64,000 nt of DNA. Source: Mucispirillum schaedleri (lineage in GTDB: Bacteria; Chrysiogenota; Deferribacteres; Deferribacterales; Mucispirillaceae). The translations under genes and the position numbers were made by a program. Positions 47,924 to 57,395 of the stretch are shown one piece after another (the first letter of the stretch is position 1; every line of letters begins with the position of its first letter). The stretch lies in the NCBI GenBank assembly GCA_949287985.1, contig CASEIN010000055.1, positions 1-64,000 of the forward strand. The letters run 5' to 3'. The notes beneath the pieces were generated by a model. The model was not told where the DNA came from. It worked only from the letters and a program-made list of their open reading frames with translations, and ran no database searches.

Positions 47924-49578
47924 TAAATACTACCTCTATTAATCATATCTTCTGCCTGCTGCAACGCTGTTGGAGTAGCTTCACCAGAAATCATCACCGC
48001 TATTATATTTATTTTTGATGATTTGTCAAGTTTTAAAATATTAGTAGCAGAAACGCCATCTTTATCTGATTTTGATATGTGAAAATGGCTGTCGCCCATA
48101 GCTGCAACCACAGGTAAATGTGTAATTACAATTATTTGTTTTTTCTTACTTAATTCTTTTAATTTTTTTGCAACACTTTGGGCTGCTTTTCCGCTGATAC
48201 CTGTATCTATCTCATCAAAAAGCATTGTGCCTACATTATCAAAATCTGCAAATACTTCTTTTAATGCAAGCATAACACGTGATACTTCACCACCTGAAGC
48301 AACCGTTGCAAGTGGTGCTGTTTGAAAACCTGCGTTTGTAGAAATATAAAATTCTGCTGATATTCCTGCCTGGTAATCAAGGCTTTCATTATCCTTAAAT
48401 TTTACTTCAAATTTAGCAGATTTTAATTCCAGTTCTTCTAATATATTTACAGTTTTATTACAAATTTCTACAGATACTTTTTTTCTTGCTTCATTTAAAA
48501 CATCTGCACTTTTTTTAGCTTCCTTATATAATTCTTCTACTTCCTTTTCTAAAGATTCAAGCATATCATCTTGGTTATCCATACCTGCTAAATCATTTTC
48601 CAACTTTTTCATGTATTCTATGGCACTTTCAAGTGAGCCACCATATCTTTTACAAATATCCTGTAGTTTATATTTTCTATCTATTAAATGGTTTAAATCA
48701 TCACTTGAATTTTCTTCGTCTTCTTCACTTATAAGCCCTGTTATATAGCTTTGAGCTTCTGTAATATTTGCAAGTGCTGCATTTAAAAATTCTTCTGCTT
48801 TTGAAGCATCGTTTGACATATTACTTATGCTGCTTAATGCTCTAATAGATTTTTCTATTAATTCAGTAGCTGATATTTCACCATCACTTAAAGCTTCCAT
48901 AGATGAAGTAACTGTTTCTTTTACTTTTTCAATATTAGATAAAAATTTAATACGTTCTTCCAGCTGACTGTCTTTCTCTAAATCAATATTGTAAGATACC
49001 AGTTCATTATACTGCATTTTATACATTTCCTGCATTTTTATAATATTTTCTTTATTTTTCTTAATATTTTCAAGATTATCTAATTTTTCTCTATATAGTT
49101 TATATTTGTTTGTAAATTCATTTTTTAAGCTGTCTTCCACAAAATAGTCTATAAAAGTAAGATGCCTTGCTGGGTTAAATAAAAACTGGTTTTCATGCTG
49201 GCCATGTATATCAATTAAATATTCAGATACATCTTTTAACTTATTAACTGGTGCTGCCCTGCCGTTAATAAATGCTTTATTTTTTGCATTTTCATCAGTT
49301 TCTCTAAATAAAATAAGTTCATCATCTATTTCATACTGTTCTTTTAATTCTGGCTCGATTTTAAGTTCATCTGCAAAAATACCTTCTGCTGAAAACTTTT
49401 CAGATGGATTTCTTGGGCTTACTTTTCCAAGTCTGTCCCCTGTTAAATACTTTAATGCTCCCACAAGGACAGATTTACCAGCACCAGTTTCCCCTGTAAT
49501 AACATTTAGGCCTTTTTCAAACTCTAAACTGACTTTTTCTATAACTGCTATATTTTTCACAGCAAGATATGTTAGCAC
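47923..49578 (-). CDS. recN: DNA repair protein RecN
   Basis: A 551-residue SMC-like ATPase acting in double-strand break repair. Walker A GETGAGKSVLVGALKYL is at about 31-48, a long coiled-coil core follows, then signature ATVASGGEVSRVMLALKEVF and Walker B MLFDEIDTGISGKAAQSVAKKL. The start overlaps the end of nadK by 7 bases. Length is normal. Confidence 0.97.
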   Translation of the reverse strand: MLTYLAVKNIAVIEKVSLEFEKGLNVITGETGAGKSVLVGALKYLTGDRLGKVSPRNPSEKFSAEGIFADELKIEPELKEQYEIDDELILFRETDENAKNKAFINGRAAPVNKLKDVSEYLIDIHGQHENQFLFNPARHLTFIDYFVEDSLKNEFTNKYKLYREKLDNLENIKKNKENIIKMQEMYKMQYNELVSYNIDLEKDSQLEERIKFLSNIEKVKETVTSSMEALSDGEISATELIEKSIRALSSISNMSNDASKAEEFLNAALANITEAQSYITGLISEEDEENSSDDLNHLIDRKYKLQDICKRYGGSLESAIEYMKKLENDLAGMDNQDDMLESLEKEVEELYKEAKKSADVLNEARKKVSVEICNKTVNILEELELKSAKFEVKFKDNESLDYQAGISAEFYISTNAGFQTAPLATVASGGEVSRVMLALKEVFADFDNVGTMLFDEIDTGISGKAAQSVAKKLKELSKKKQIIVITHLPVVAAMGDSHFHISKSDKDGVSATNILKLDKSSKINIIAVMISGEATPTALQQAEDMINRGSI

Positions 49579-50429
49579 GGTATACCTCCCCAGCCTAATT
49601 TATCTCTTAATATACTATAATAATTTCTATTTGGTGATACTACTAAATTTAAATCTCCAGTAGATTTCGTTACCTTTAAAACACTTCCACTTGTAAAAGG
49701 ACGCACAATCTGACCGTCAAATGTGGCATAACATTCCACATTAGGTGTTTCTACCCTGATAGCTACTGTGCTTGATTTTGACAGCACTATTGGGCGAATA
49801 TTTAATGCATGTGGGCATATTGGCGAAAGAATAATAGTATCTAAATCAGGGTGCACAATAGGTCCACCTGCTGAAATAGTATAACCTGTAGAACCTGTTG
49901 GAGTAGAAATAATTGCACCATCTGAACGGTATCTTGTAACAAAATTATTATCTATATAAATAGAAAGCTCTATCATACGAGAAGGTGCACCTTTATTAAT
50001 AACTATCTCATTTAATGCATCTTCCTCATATATTTTTGTATCATTATCAATAATCTCACCAGAAAGTTTCATACGTCTTTGAATCATTACTTTATTTTCA
50101 ATATACGATTTTACAACCTTCTCAAAATCTTCCATATGGTGTTCCATAATAAAACCAAGCCTTCCAAGATTAAACCCTAATATAGGAACACTTAAAAACC
50201 TAAAAATACGTGAAGCATATAATAATGTGCCATCTCCACCTAAAACTATTACAATATCTGCCATATTTCGCATTTCTGAAATAGTATAGCTTTTCATATT
50301 TAAAATAAGCCTTTCCACTGTTTCATTTTCCATTAACGGCACAATATTATACTTTTCTAAAACAGATATGGCATATTCTACCTGCTGCTTTACTTCCCCT
50401 TTTGGTTTAACTATTAATGCTGCTTTCAC
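49572..50429 (-). CDS. nadK: NAD kinase
   Basis: A 285-residue NAD kinase that phosphorylates NAD to NADP. The GGDGTLL motif (VIVLGGDGTLLYASR) and the conserved LGRLGFI, NEIVINKGAPSRMIELS and STPTGSTGYTISAGGPIVHPD motifs are all present. The start lies inside the end of tlyA (23-bp overlap). The tlyA-nadK-recN order is found in many bacteria. Confidence 0.97.
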   Translation of the reverse strand: MKAALIVKPKGEVKQQVEYAISVLEKYNIVPLMENETVERLILNMKSYTISEMRNMADIVIVLGGDGTLLYASRIFRFLSVPILGFNLGRLGFIMEHHMEDFEKVVKSYIENKVMIQRRMKLSGEIIDNDTKIYEEDALNEIVINKGAPSRMIELSIYIDNNFVTRYRSDGAIISTPTGSTGYTISAGGPIVHPDLDTIILSPICPHALNIRPIVLSKSSTVAIRVETPNVECYATFDGQIVRPFTSGSVLKVTKSTGDLNLVVSPNRNYYSILRDKLGWGGIPC

Positions 50430-51213
50430 TGTTATAAACTACCTTTTCTATTAATTTTTCAATATCTTCTATTTCTGATATACCCTTATACACAAAATAA
50501 CACAAGTATTCAATATTTCCTTTTGCACCTTTTATTGGTGATGCTGTAATATTTTTAAAAGAAAAACCATATTCTATGGCAAACTCAACAACTTTTTTTA
50601 TTACTTTTATATGTATTTCTTTATTATTAACTATACCACCTGATTCTACCTCATCTTTTTCAGCTTCAAACTGTGGTTTTATAAGTGGTATAAATATTGT
50701 CCCCTGTTTACAAAAATTCACTGCATTTGGAATAACAGCACAAAGGGATATAAAAGCTACATCTGTTACTATATAATCACAAGATGCAGCAATACTTTCA
50801 CAATAGAAATTTTTAAAGTTAGAATTTTCAAAAGACTTAACACGGTCATCATGCAAAAGTTTATTATGAAGCTGTGCCGTTCCAGAATCCACTGCCACCA
50901 CTTGTTTTGCACCTTCCTGTAAACATACATCAGTAAAACCACCAGTTGATGAACCAATATCTAAAACCAACGCATCTTTTAAGTTAAGATGAAAACTATC
51001 TATGGCATGTTTTAATTTTAACCCACCACGGCTAACATAGGGTAATCTCTCTTTAAGCCTTATATGAGCATCACTTGGCACCATATCCCCTGCTTTATCC
51101 ACCCTTTTATCATCAGCTATTGCAAGCCCTGCCATAATAAAACGCCTTGCTTCATCTATACTTGAAGCAAGCCCGTTTTCAAAAAGCATAATATCCATTC
51201 GCTTTTTTTTCAT
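50407..51213 (-). CDS. tlyA: TlyA-family rRNA 2'-O-methyltransferase (haemolysin A family)
   Basis: A 268-residue protein with an N-terminal S4 RNA-binding domain (RMDIMLFENGLASSIDEARRFIMAGLA) and an FtsJ-like Rossmann methyltransferase domain: YVSRGGLKLKHAID, LDIGSSTGGFTDVCLQEGAKQV (SAM site), IVTDVAFISL. Relatives methylate 16S and 23S rRNA; the haemolysin name is historical. It follows dxs by 7 bases, a common pairing. Confidence 0.94.
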   Translation of the reverse strand: MKKKRMDIMLFENGLASSIDEARRFIMAGLAIADDKRVDKAGDMVPSDAHIRLKERLPYVSRGGLKLKHAIDSFHLNLKDALVLDIGSSTGGFTDVCLQEGAKQVVAVDSGTAQLHNKLLHDDRVKSFENSNFKNFYCESIAASCDYIVTDVAFISLCAVIPNAVNFCKQGTIFIPLIKPQFEAEKDEVESGGIVNNKEIHIKVIKKVVEFAIEYGFSFKNITASPIKGAKGNIEYLCYFVYKGISEIEDIEKLIEKVVYNSESSINS

Positions 51214-51220
51214 AAATTAA

Positions 51221-53104
51221 CTAACTTTTTATATTTTCTATATAGTTTTTTATTTTGTTATAAATAGATACACTATCAATACCTGCATCTTTTCGTAGTT
51301 CTGCAACAGTTCCATGCTCAAAAAATTTATCTTCTATACCTATATTTCTACATTTAATATTTAGTCCGTTATTATTTACTAGTGCAGTAATCATTTGCCC
51401 TGCCCCACCTAATAAAGAACCTTCTTCTACTGTTACAACCATAGATTTATCTTTTAATAAATCACATAAATAACTGCTGTCAAGTGGTTTTAAAAACCTT
51501 AAATTTATTAGCGTTACTTCTATATTATCATTTAAAAGCATATTATATGCATTATAAACTTCTTCAAATATATGGCCAATAGAGATTACAGCTATGCTGC
51601 CACCATTTTTTACAACTTCTACTTTTCCTATTTCTATCTTATTTTTTTCAAGGCTAGGATTATCGTATACATTACCCCTTGCATAACGAATAGCAACTGG
51701 GCAGTTTAATTCATAGCTTAAATCAAGCATAGATTCCAGCTCATATTTATCTTTAGGAAGCATAACTGTTATATTTGGAATTGGGGATAAGTATGACATA
51801 TCATATATGCCATGGTGTGTTGAACCATCTGCACCAACAAACCCACCTCTGTCAATACATATTGTAACAGGAAGCCCTGCAATTGCTATATCATGAATAA
51901 TCTGGTCATAAGCACGCTGCAAAAATGTAGAATATATAGCACAATATGGCTTCATATTAGCAGTTGCAAGCCCAGAAGCAAAAGCAAGTGCATACTGTTC
52001 TGCAATGCCTACATCAAAAAACCTATCAGGAAACTTTTCAGCAAAATTTTTAAGCCCTGTGCCGTCTTTCATAGCTGCTGTAATAGCTGCCACATTATTA
52101 TGTTTTTCAGCTATTTCACATATTGTATTACTAAAAACTTCTGTCCAAGAAAGATTTGAGCTTTTACCAAGGGATATTCCTGTTTCTTTATTAAAGGAGG
52201 GCACACCATGAAAAATATCAGGTTTATTTTCTGCATGCTCATACCCTTTACCTTTTTTAGTAGCAACATGAACTAAAACAGGGCGTTTTTGTAGTTTAGC
52301 ATTAGTTAATGCTTTTTCTACTTCCTTAATATTATGTCCATCTATTGGTCCAATATACCTAATACCTAAATTTTCAAAAAATGAGCCGGGAGATACTGCT
52401 GTTATCATCATTTTTTCCATTTTTTTAGCTATTTTTAATAAAGCACCACCAAATGGTTTGCCACCTGCTGCACTTTTTAAATCATACCTAATTTTTGTAG
52501 CAATAGCACCAGTTAATGATTTAGATAAATATGCAGAAAAACCACCAACATTTTCACTTATAGACATTTCATTATCATTTAAAACAATAATAATATTTTT
52601 CTTATATTCACCAATATTATTTAATGCTTCTAATGCAACCCCGCCAGTTAAAGCACCATCACCAATAACAGCAACAGCTTTACCATCATTTCCTAAAATA
52701 TCATTAGCTAGAGTAATACCAACAGCAGAAGAAATAGAAGTGCTTGCATGACCTGCAATAGTAGTATCATATATACTTTCTTCAGGACGTGAAAAACCAC
52801 TAATGCCACCATACTGACGAAGTGTATGGAAATCCTTTAATCTACCTGTTAATATTTTATAAGCATAAGCCTGATGACTTACGTCCCATATAATTTTATC
52901 CTTAGGTAAATCAAAAACTTTTAAAAGTGCGAGGGTAAGCTCCACAACGCCAAGACTAGGTGCAATATGACCACCATTTTTAGATGTAACATCTATGATT
53001 AATTCCCTAATTTCGTTTGCTATCCTTTCTAAATCACTATATGATAAACCTTTTATACCATCTGGTAAATCAAGAGAATTTAATAAGGAACTTTCTTCTG
53101 GCAT
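51221..53104 (-). CDS. dxs: 1-deoxy-D-xylulose-5-phosphate synthase
   Basis: A 627-residue thiamine-diphosphate enzyme making DXP from pyruvate and glyceraldehyde 3-phosphate, the entry to the MEP isoprenoid pathway. The ThDP motif is GDGALTGGVALEALNNIGE..NDNEMSIS; DVGIAEQYALAFASGLA holds the catalytic Glu; CIDRGGFVGADGSTHHGIYDMSYL is the pyrimidine-domain end. It starts 5 bases after ispA. Confidence 0.98.
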   Translation of the reverse strand: MPEESSLLNSLDLPDGIKGLSYSDLERIANEIRELIIDVTSKNGGHIAPSLGVVELTLALLKVFDLPKDKIIWDVSHQAYAYKILTGRLKDFHTLRQYGGISGFSRPEESIYDTTIAGHASTSISSAVGITLANDILGNDGKAVAVIGDGALTGGVALEALNNIGEYKKNIIIVLNDNEMSISENVGGFSAYLSKSLTGAIATKIRYDLKSAAGGKPFGGALLKIAKKMEKMMITAVSPGSFFENLGIRYIGPIDGHNIKEVEKALTNAKLQKRPVLVHVATKKGKGYEHAENKPDIFHGVPSFNKETGISLGKSSNLSWTEVFSNTICEIAEKHNNVAAITAAMKDGTGLKNFAEKFPDRFFDVGIAEQYALAFASGLATANMKPYCAIYSTFLQRAYDQIIHDIAIAGLPVTICIDRGGFVGADGSTHHGIYDMSYLSPIPNITVMLPKDKYELESMLDLSYELNCPVAIRYARGNVYDNPSLEKNKIEIGKVEVVKNGGSIAVISIGHIFEEVYNAYNMLLNDNIEVTLINLRFLKPLDSSYLCDLLKDKSMVVTVEEGSLLGGAGQMITALVNNNGLNIKCRNIGIEDKFFEHGTVAELRKDAGIDSVSIYNKIKNYIENIKS

Positions 53105-53109
53105 ATTTT

Positions 53110-54003
53110 CTATGAGTTACGCTCCGTAATAAATTTTGCAATATCTCTTAAAATATCTGCACGCTCTTTAAAAATATCTAAATGAGCCATTGCTTTTTCC
53201 ATATATTCATCAGCCTTTGCTTTTGCTCCCTCCAGTGAATATACAGCAGGATACGTGGCTTTATTGCTTTCCATATCCTTTTTAACATTTTTGCCTAATA
53301 CTTCTGATGATGAAGTAATATCTAAAATATCATCAACCACTTGAAAAGCAAGCCCTATATTTTTTCCAAAAGCAATTAAATTATCAATTTCTTTTTCATC
53401 AGCTTCTGCAGCTACTGCACCTAAATATATGGCACACTCTATTAAAGCCGATGTTTTGTTTTTATGAATATAATCTACAAGTTCAACAGTTGGTTTTTTG
53501 CCTTCTGATGTAATATCTGCAAACTGACCACCTACCATACCATTATCACCTGCTGCACGAGCAAGTTTATATATGGCTTTTAGCCTAATATCTGCTGGAA
53601 TTTGTGGGCTGTAGCTAATATCAGACATTATTTCAAATGCTTTTGTTAAAAGCCCATCGCCTGCTAATATTGCCTCAGCTTCACCAAAAGCTTTATGGTT
53701 AGATGGCTTGCCGCGACGCATATCATCATTATCCATAGCTGGTAAATCATCATGAATAAGTGAATATGTATGCACAACTTCAATGGCTGCAGCAAAGGGC
53801 GTTACCATATCATAATCTTCTTTAAAAAGACCATAACTTGCATAAACTAATGTAGGACGCAGCCTTTTACCACCTGCAAAAAGGCTGTATCGCATACCTT
53901 CATTTAAACCTGATGTAAAAACAGATGAATTAAGCATACAGCCATCTAAAAATACTTCCACTCTTTTCGAGCATTCTTTAAAAAAATCGACTATATTATT
54001 CAT
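53110..54003 (-). CDS. ispA: Polyprenyl (farnesyl/geranylgeranyl) diphosphate synthase
   Basis: A 297-residue all-alpha prenyltransferase. First Asp-rich motif DDLPAMDNDDMRRG, second DDILD, with GGKRLRPTL near the start and GQFADITSEGKK. It makes C15 or C20 chains for undecaprenol and quinones; product length is set by residues near the first motif and cannot be fixed here. It overlaps xseB by 8 bases and precedes dxs, a standard order. Confidence 0.94.
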   Translation of the reverse strand: MNNIVDFFKECSKRVEVFLDGCMLNSSVFTSGLNEGMRYSLFAGGKRLRPTLVYASYGLFKEDYDMVTPFAAAIEVVHTYSLIHDDLPAMDNDDMRRGKPSNHKAFGEAEAILAGDGLLTKAFEIMSDISYSPQIPADIRLKAIYKLARAAGDNGMVGGQFADITSEGKKPTVELVDYIHKNKTSALIECAIYLGAVAAEADEKEIDNLIAFGKNIGLAFQVVDDILDITSSSEVLGKNVKKDMESNKATYPAVYSLEGAKAKADEYMEKAMAHLDIFKERADILRDIAKFITERNS

Positions 54004-54229
54004 CTGTTTTCAAATCGCTTGTAGTGATATTGCCATCACTATCTTCTTCCATTACCTGTTTAACTGATTTTTCCACTTCCTGCAAAGCTTTCCTACACTC
54101 TTTAGAAAGGTTTACACCTTCTTGAAATAATTTAACAGTATCTTCTAATGACTGCTCCTCTTTTTCTAAAGCAGTAACTATAGCTTCCAAACGTTTTAAA
54201 TTATTTTCAAAATCTTTTGTTGCACTCAT
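53996..54229 (-). CDS. xseB: Exodeoxyribonuclease VII small subunit
   Basis: About 77 residues, the helical hairpin family: FENNLKRLEAIVTALEKEEQSLEDTVKLFQEGVNLSKECRKAL. It associates with XseA (not in this window) to degrade single-stranded DNA. I use ATG 54229, overlapping the bcp stop (TAATG); the frame could begin at 54241. Confidence 0.93.
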   Translation of the reverse strand: MSATKDFENNLKRLEAIVTALEKEEQSLEDTVKLFQEGVNLSKECRKALQEVEKSVKQVMEEDSDGNITTSDLKTDE

Positions 54230-54684
54230 TATAACACACAATCCAATACTTTTTTAGCATGACCTGCTGCTTTTACTTTATAATATGCTTCTTCAATAAC
54301 ACCATCTTCATTTATGATAAATGTAGAACGTATTATGCCTTTATAAACTTTACCATACATAGTTTTATCACCATATGCATAGTAAGCAACTGATACTTTA
54401 TTTTCAGGGTCTGAAAGTAAAGTTACTTTTAAGTCATGGTCTTTTATAAACTTATGGTGTTTATCCATTTTATCTGGGCTTACACCAAATATTTTAACAC
54501 CTTTTTTAGCAAATTCACCAATTAATTCACTAAATTCAATGGCTTCTTTTGTGCAGCCTGATGTATTATCTTTTGGGTAAAAATATAAAACATATTTTAC
54601 ACCTTTTAAGTCTTCACTAGATATTTTACCACCATCACTTGATTCTAATTCAAAAAAAGGTGCATTATCACCAATTTGTAACAT
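54229..54684 (-). CDS. bcp: Thioredoxin-dependent peroxiredoxin (Bcp/PrxQ family)
   Basis: A 151-residue peroxiredoxin that reduces peroxides. The peroxidatic Cys is C44 in PKDNTSGCTKEAIEF. E. coli Bcp has a resolving Cys five residues later (CTKEAC); here it is Ile, so the enzyme is either 1-Cys or uses the Cys near the C terminus (KVLDCVL). It lies 14 bases after rlmN and overlaps xseB by one base. Its presence fits an anaerobe that must survive oxygen stress. Confidence 0.94.
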   Translation of the reverse strand: MLQIGDNAPFFELESSDGGKISSEDLKGVKYVLYFYPKDNTSGCTKEAIEFSELIGEFAKKGVKIFGVSPDKMDKHHKFIKDHDLKVTLLSDPENKVSVAYYAYGDKTMYGKVYKGIIRSTFIINEDGVIEEAYYKVKAAGHAKKVLDCVL

Positions 54685-54698
54685 AATTTTCTCCTTTT

Positions 54699-55745
54699 TT
54701 AACTATCTGCTCCCTTGTATTCAGCAGCAAGCTGACCACAAGCACCAGATATATCCTGACCTAATTTTTTTCTTATAAATGCAGTAACATTATTATTAAT
54801 TAAATATTCTTGAAATTGCAATACATTTTCCTCTATTGGTGCTTTAAACTTAGAAAAAGGCGAACCATTAAAGGATATTAAATTAACCTTAGCTTTTACA
54901 CCTTTAATCAACTGGCAAAACTCTTTAGCATGGCTTAAAGAATCATTTATATCACCTAATAAAACATATTCTAAAGTTATACGTTTTCTTTTATCAATAT
55001 CCACAGTTTTTAATATATTAATCAAATCATTTAATGGATATTTGTTTGATACAGGCATTATTTCCTGTCTTATTTTTTGATTTGGAGCATTAATTGATAC
55101 AGCCAAATTAACAGGAGTTTCCATAGTAAAAAACTTTTTAATACCATCTATTAAACCAGATGTGGAAACTGTAATCTTCCTGTGGGAAAAGCCAAAAGCA
55201 TTATCATCTAAAAGAATAGTCAATGCTTTTTTTAAATTATCAATATTATCAAGTGGTTCACCCATGCCCATAAATACAAGGTTTAAAAGTTTTTCATCAA
55301 AAAGTTCTTCTGCACTTTTTCTTAAAGCTGATACCTGCTGTAATATTTCGCCAACTGATAAATTTCTTTTAAAACCAACAGCTGCATATGTAGCACAAAA
55401 TTTACAGCCCATTTTACAGCCCACTTGTGTGGAAATACAGCCGGAAATCCTGTTGCCATCTCTTAATAAGACAGACTCTATATGCTCACCATCTTCTAAT
55501 TTAAATAAAAATTTAATAGAACCATCGCTGGAAGTTAACCTTTTTACTTCTTCAAAATAAGTAAACTCATAATCACTTTCAAGCTTTTCTCTAAGTGATG
55601 ATGGAATATTAGTCATCATATCAAAGGAAGACACATTATTATGATAAAGCCAGTTATATATTTGCCTGCTGCGAAAAGATGGCTCCCCATAAGATAAAAC
55701 TATGCCATCAAGTTCTTCAGCAGATAAACAATCAATTTTTTTCAT
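54699..55745 (-). CDS. rlmN: Dual-specificity 23S rRNA/tRNA methyltransferase RlmN
   Basis: A 348-residue radical-SAM enzyme methylating C2 of A2503 in 23S rRNA and A37 of tRNAs. The 4Fe-4S CxxxCxxC is C110, C114, C117 (GCKMGCKFC), followed by FMGMGEPLDN, SHRKITVSTSGL and LAVSINAP. RlmN also needs a C-terminal Cys; CGQL near residue 338 fits. Cfr would also need this motif, but length and order favour RlmN. Confidence 0.95.
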   Translation of the reverse strand: MKKIDCLSAEELDGIVLSYGEPSFRSRQIYNWLYHNNVSSFDMMTNIPSSLREKLESDYEFTYFEEVKRLTSSDGSIKFLFKLEDGEHIESVLLRDGNRISGCISTQVGCKMGCKFCATYAAVGFKRNLSVGEILQQVSALRKSAEELFDEKLLNLVFMGMGEPLDNIDNLKKALTILLDDNAFGFSHRKITVSTSGLIDGIKKFFTMETPVNLAVSINAPNQKIRQEIMPVSNKYPLNDLINILKTVDIDKRKRITLEYVLLGDINDSLSHAKEFCQLIKGVKAKVNLISFNGSPFSKFKAPIEENVLQFQEYLINNNVTAFIRKKLGQDISGACGQLAAEYKGADS

Positions 55746-55762
55746 ATTTTCCCTGCAAATGA

Positions 55763-56113
55763 TTATTTTAAAAGCTTTGCACGTGCCTCATTATCATCAC
55801 TAACAATTGTAAAAAGTCTGTTTAAGTTAGTGTGGACAAATATTTTATAAATATCATCACTTACATTTGAAAAAATTAATGCTTTATCTTTCTCTTTTAA
55901 TACTTTAAAAAGCTGAATTAATTCTCTTAAACCACTTGAGTTTAAATAAGTAATATCAGCAAAATTAATAACTACACTATTAACTTCTCCAATAATACCT
56001 TCAATATAAACCTTAAGTTCTTCTCCATTAAAAGAATCAATCTCATGAATAGGAAAAATAAATTCTACATTAATATTTTCACCTATTGTTTCACGCTGAC
56101 TATTAAAAGACAT
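55763..56113 (-). CDS. STAS-domain anti-sigma factor antagonist-like protein
   Basis: A 116-residue protein of the SpoIIAA/RsbV family. The core is FADITYLNSSGLRELIQLFKVLKEKDK with the phosphorylatable Ser59 or Ser60. Such proteins are switched by phosphorylation by an anti-sigma kinase and bind it in the unphosphorylated state; no partner kinase or PP2C phosphatase is nearby. It lies between the PilZ gene and rlmN, spaced 17-18 bases on both sides. Confidence 0.88.
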   Translation of the reverse strand: MSFNSQRETIGENINVEFIFPIHEIDSFNGEELKVYIEGIIGEVNSVVINFADITYLNSSGLRELIQLFKVLKEKDKALIFSNVSDDIYKIFVHTNLNRLFTIVSDDNEARAKLLK

Positions 56114-56131
56114 TGTTCCTCCTAATATATA

Positions 56132-56806
56132 TTATCCATTAAGCTTTCTTTGTTCTGCCTGACGCATAAAAACACGTTTTACTATTTTATCTCTATCGGA
56201 TTCTGATAATGATGTAAACATTACACCATAAGCATAATATTCATCTTCAGAATCTGTCTGCCGGACAATTGTGCCTTCAACTTTACCTATATCATCAATA
56301 AAGCCGCTTAAATCAATATCCACTTTATCATCTATTTGCAGCCCTACAGGACTTAAAAGTTTTAAACCACCACCAGAAATATCTGTACATACCATAGTAA
56401 CCATCTCGCCTTTTTTAAAGGACTTGCCAGTGATATAATCTTCTGTATCACGCCTTAAAAATACAGGCAAATGGCGTAACAGGTCTACCCTGTAAAATGC
56501 ACGCATTTCATTTCTAACTATTTCTTTTGGCAGGTTAATTGCCAAAAGCGTAAATTTATCTTTTATAATACCTATTGCATTTGTTGTAAAGTAATACTTA
56601 CCACTGTCTTTCATAAACATAAATTCCAGCTGAGTTTTTTTCGTAACAGATAATTTCTCACCATTATCTGTTGGTGGGTATATAGTAAAAGATTCTGGGT
56701 AAACATCATATACTCTAGTTAGAAATAAACGTGATGTGCCCTTAATACTTACCCACAATTTCATAGTTGGAACTATTAATTTTTTAACAGCAGTAACTGT
56801 TTCCAT
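56132..56806 (-). CDS. PilZ-domain protein, c-di-GMP binding (YcgR-like)
   Basis: A 224-residue protein. The N-terminal half (about 1-98) looks like the flagellar-brake YcgR-N type beta domain (LFLTRVYDVYPESFTIYPP..KTQLEFMF). The C-terminal half is PilZ with RAFYR (102-106) and DISGGG (142-147), the two c-di-GMP motifs (RxxxR and D/NxSxxG). This fits a protein linking c-di-GMP to motility or surface traits. It starts 8 bases after pyrE; the STAS gene follows. Confidence 0.87.
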   Translation of the reverse strand: METVTAVKKLIVPTMKLWVSIKGTSRLFLTRVYDVYPESFTIYPPTDNGEKLSVTKKTQLEFMFMKDSGKYYFTTNAIGIIKDKFTLLAINLPKEIVRNEMRAFYRVDLLRHLPVFLRRDTEDYITGKSFKKGEMVTMVCTDISGGGLKLLSPVGLQIDDKVDIDLSGFIDDIGKVEGTIVRQTDSEDEYYAYGVMFTSLSESDRDKIVKRVFMRQAEQRKLNG

Positions 56807-56814
56807 TATTCACC

Positions 56815-57393
56815 TTACTTTGCAAAAACACGGCTTCCCGGTTTCACACATGGTATGCCTTCTTTACACATTGAGCATTCTTCAGCATTATAACTTTTCA
56901 CTTCAACTGCAGCAAGTGGGTAAAACGGCACACTAAAACCTGCCGTGCCAGAGCTTCTATCAATAATAGATGTTATACCAACTACTATACCACCAGCTTC
57001 CTCTATTGCTTTCATACATTCTTTTGTAGATTTACCAGTAGTAACTACATCTTCTGCTACTAATACTTTTTCGCCCTGTTTTAAAGAAAAACCACGACGA
57101 AAAGTCATAACACCATCTACTCTTTCTGTAAAAAGGCTTCTTTTATTTAACTGAGATGCAAGCTCGTATCCAAATCGTATACCACCAATTGCAGGGCTTA
57201 CAATAGTATCAAACTCTACATCTTTTAAAATTTCTTTTAAACCACTTATTACTTTTTTTGCATTAGCAGGGTTTTGCATAATTAATTCTGACTGTAAGTA
57301 AGCATCAGAATGAAGGCCAGAAGAAAGTAAAAAATGCCCCCTTAATAATGCACCATTTTCTTCATAATTTTTTATAACTTCATCACTATTCAT
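56815..57393 (-). CDS. pyrE: Orotate phosphoribosyltransferase
   Basis: A 192-residue PRTase that joins orotate and PRPP to orotidine 5'-phosphate. The PRPP-binding motif is VLVAEDVVTTGKSTKE, with SPAIGGIRFGYELA and FLLSSGLHSDAYLQ upstream. It begins 2 bases after pyrF. A C-terminal Cys cluster (CSMCKEGIPC) is present as in several long PyrE forms. Confidence 0.96.
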   Translation of the reverse strand: MNSDEVIKNYEENGALLRGHFLLSSGLHSDAYLQSELIMQNPANAKKVISGLKEILKDVEFDTIVSPAIGGIRFGYELASQLNKRSLFTERVDGVMTFRRGFSLKQGEKVLVAEDVVTTGKSTKECMKAIEEAGGIVVGITSIIDRSSGTAGFSVPFYPLAAVEVKSYNAEECSMCKEGIPCVKPGSRVFAK

Positions 57394-57395
57394 AA

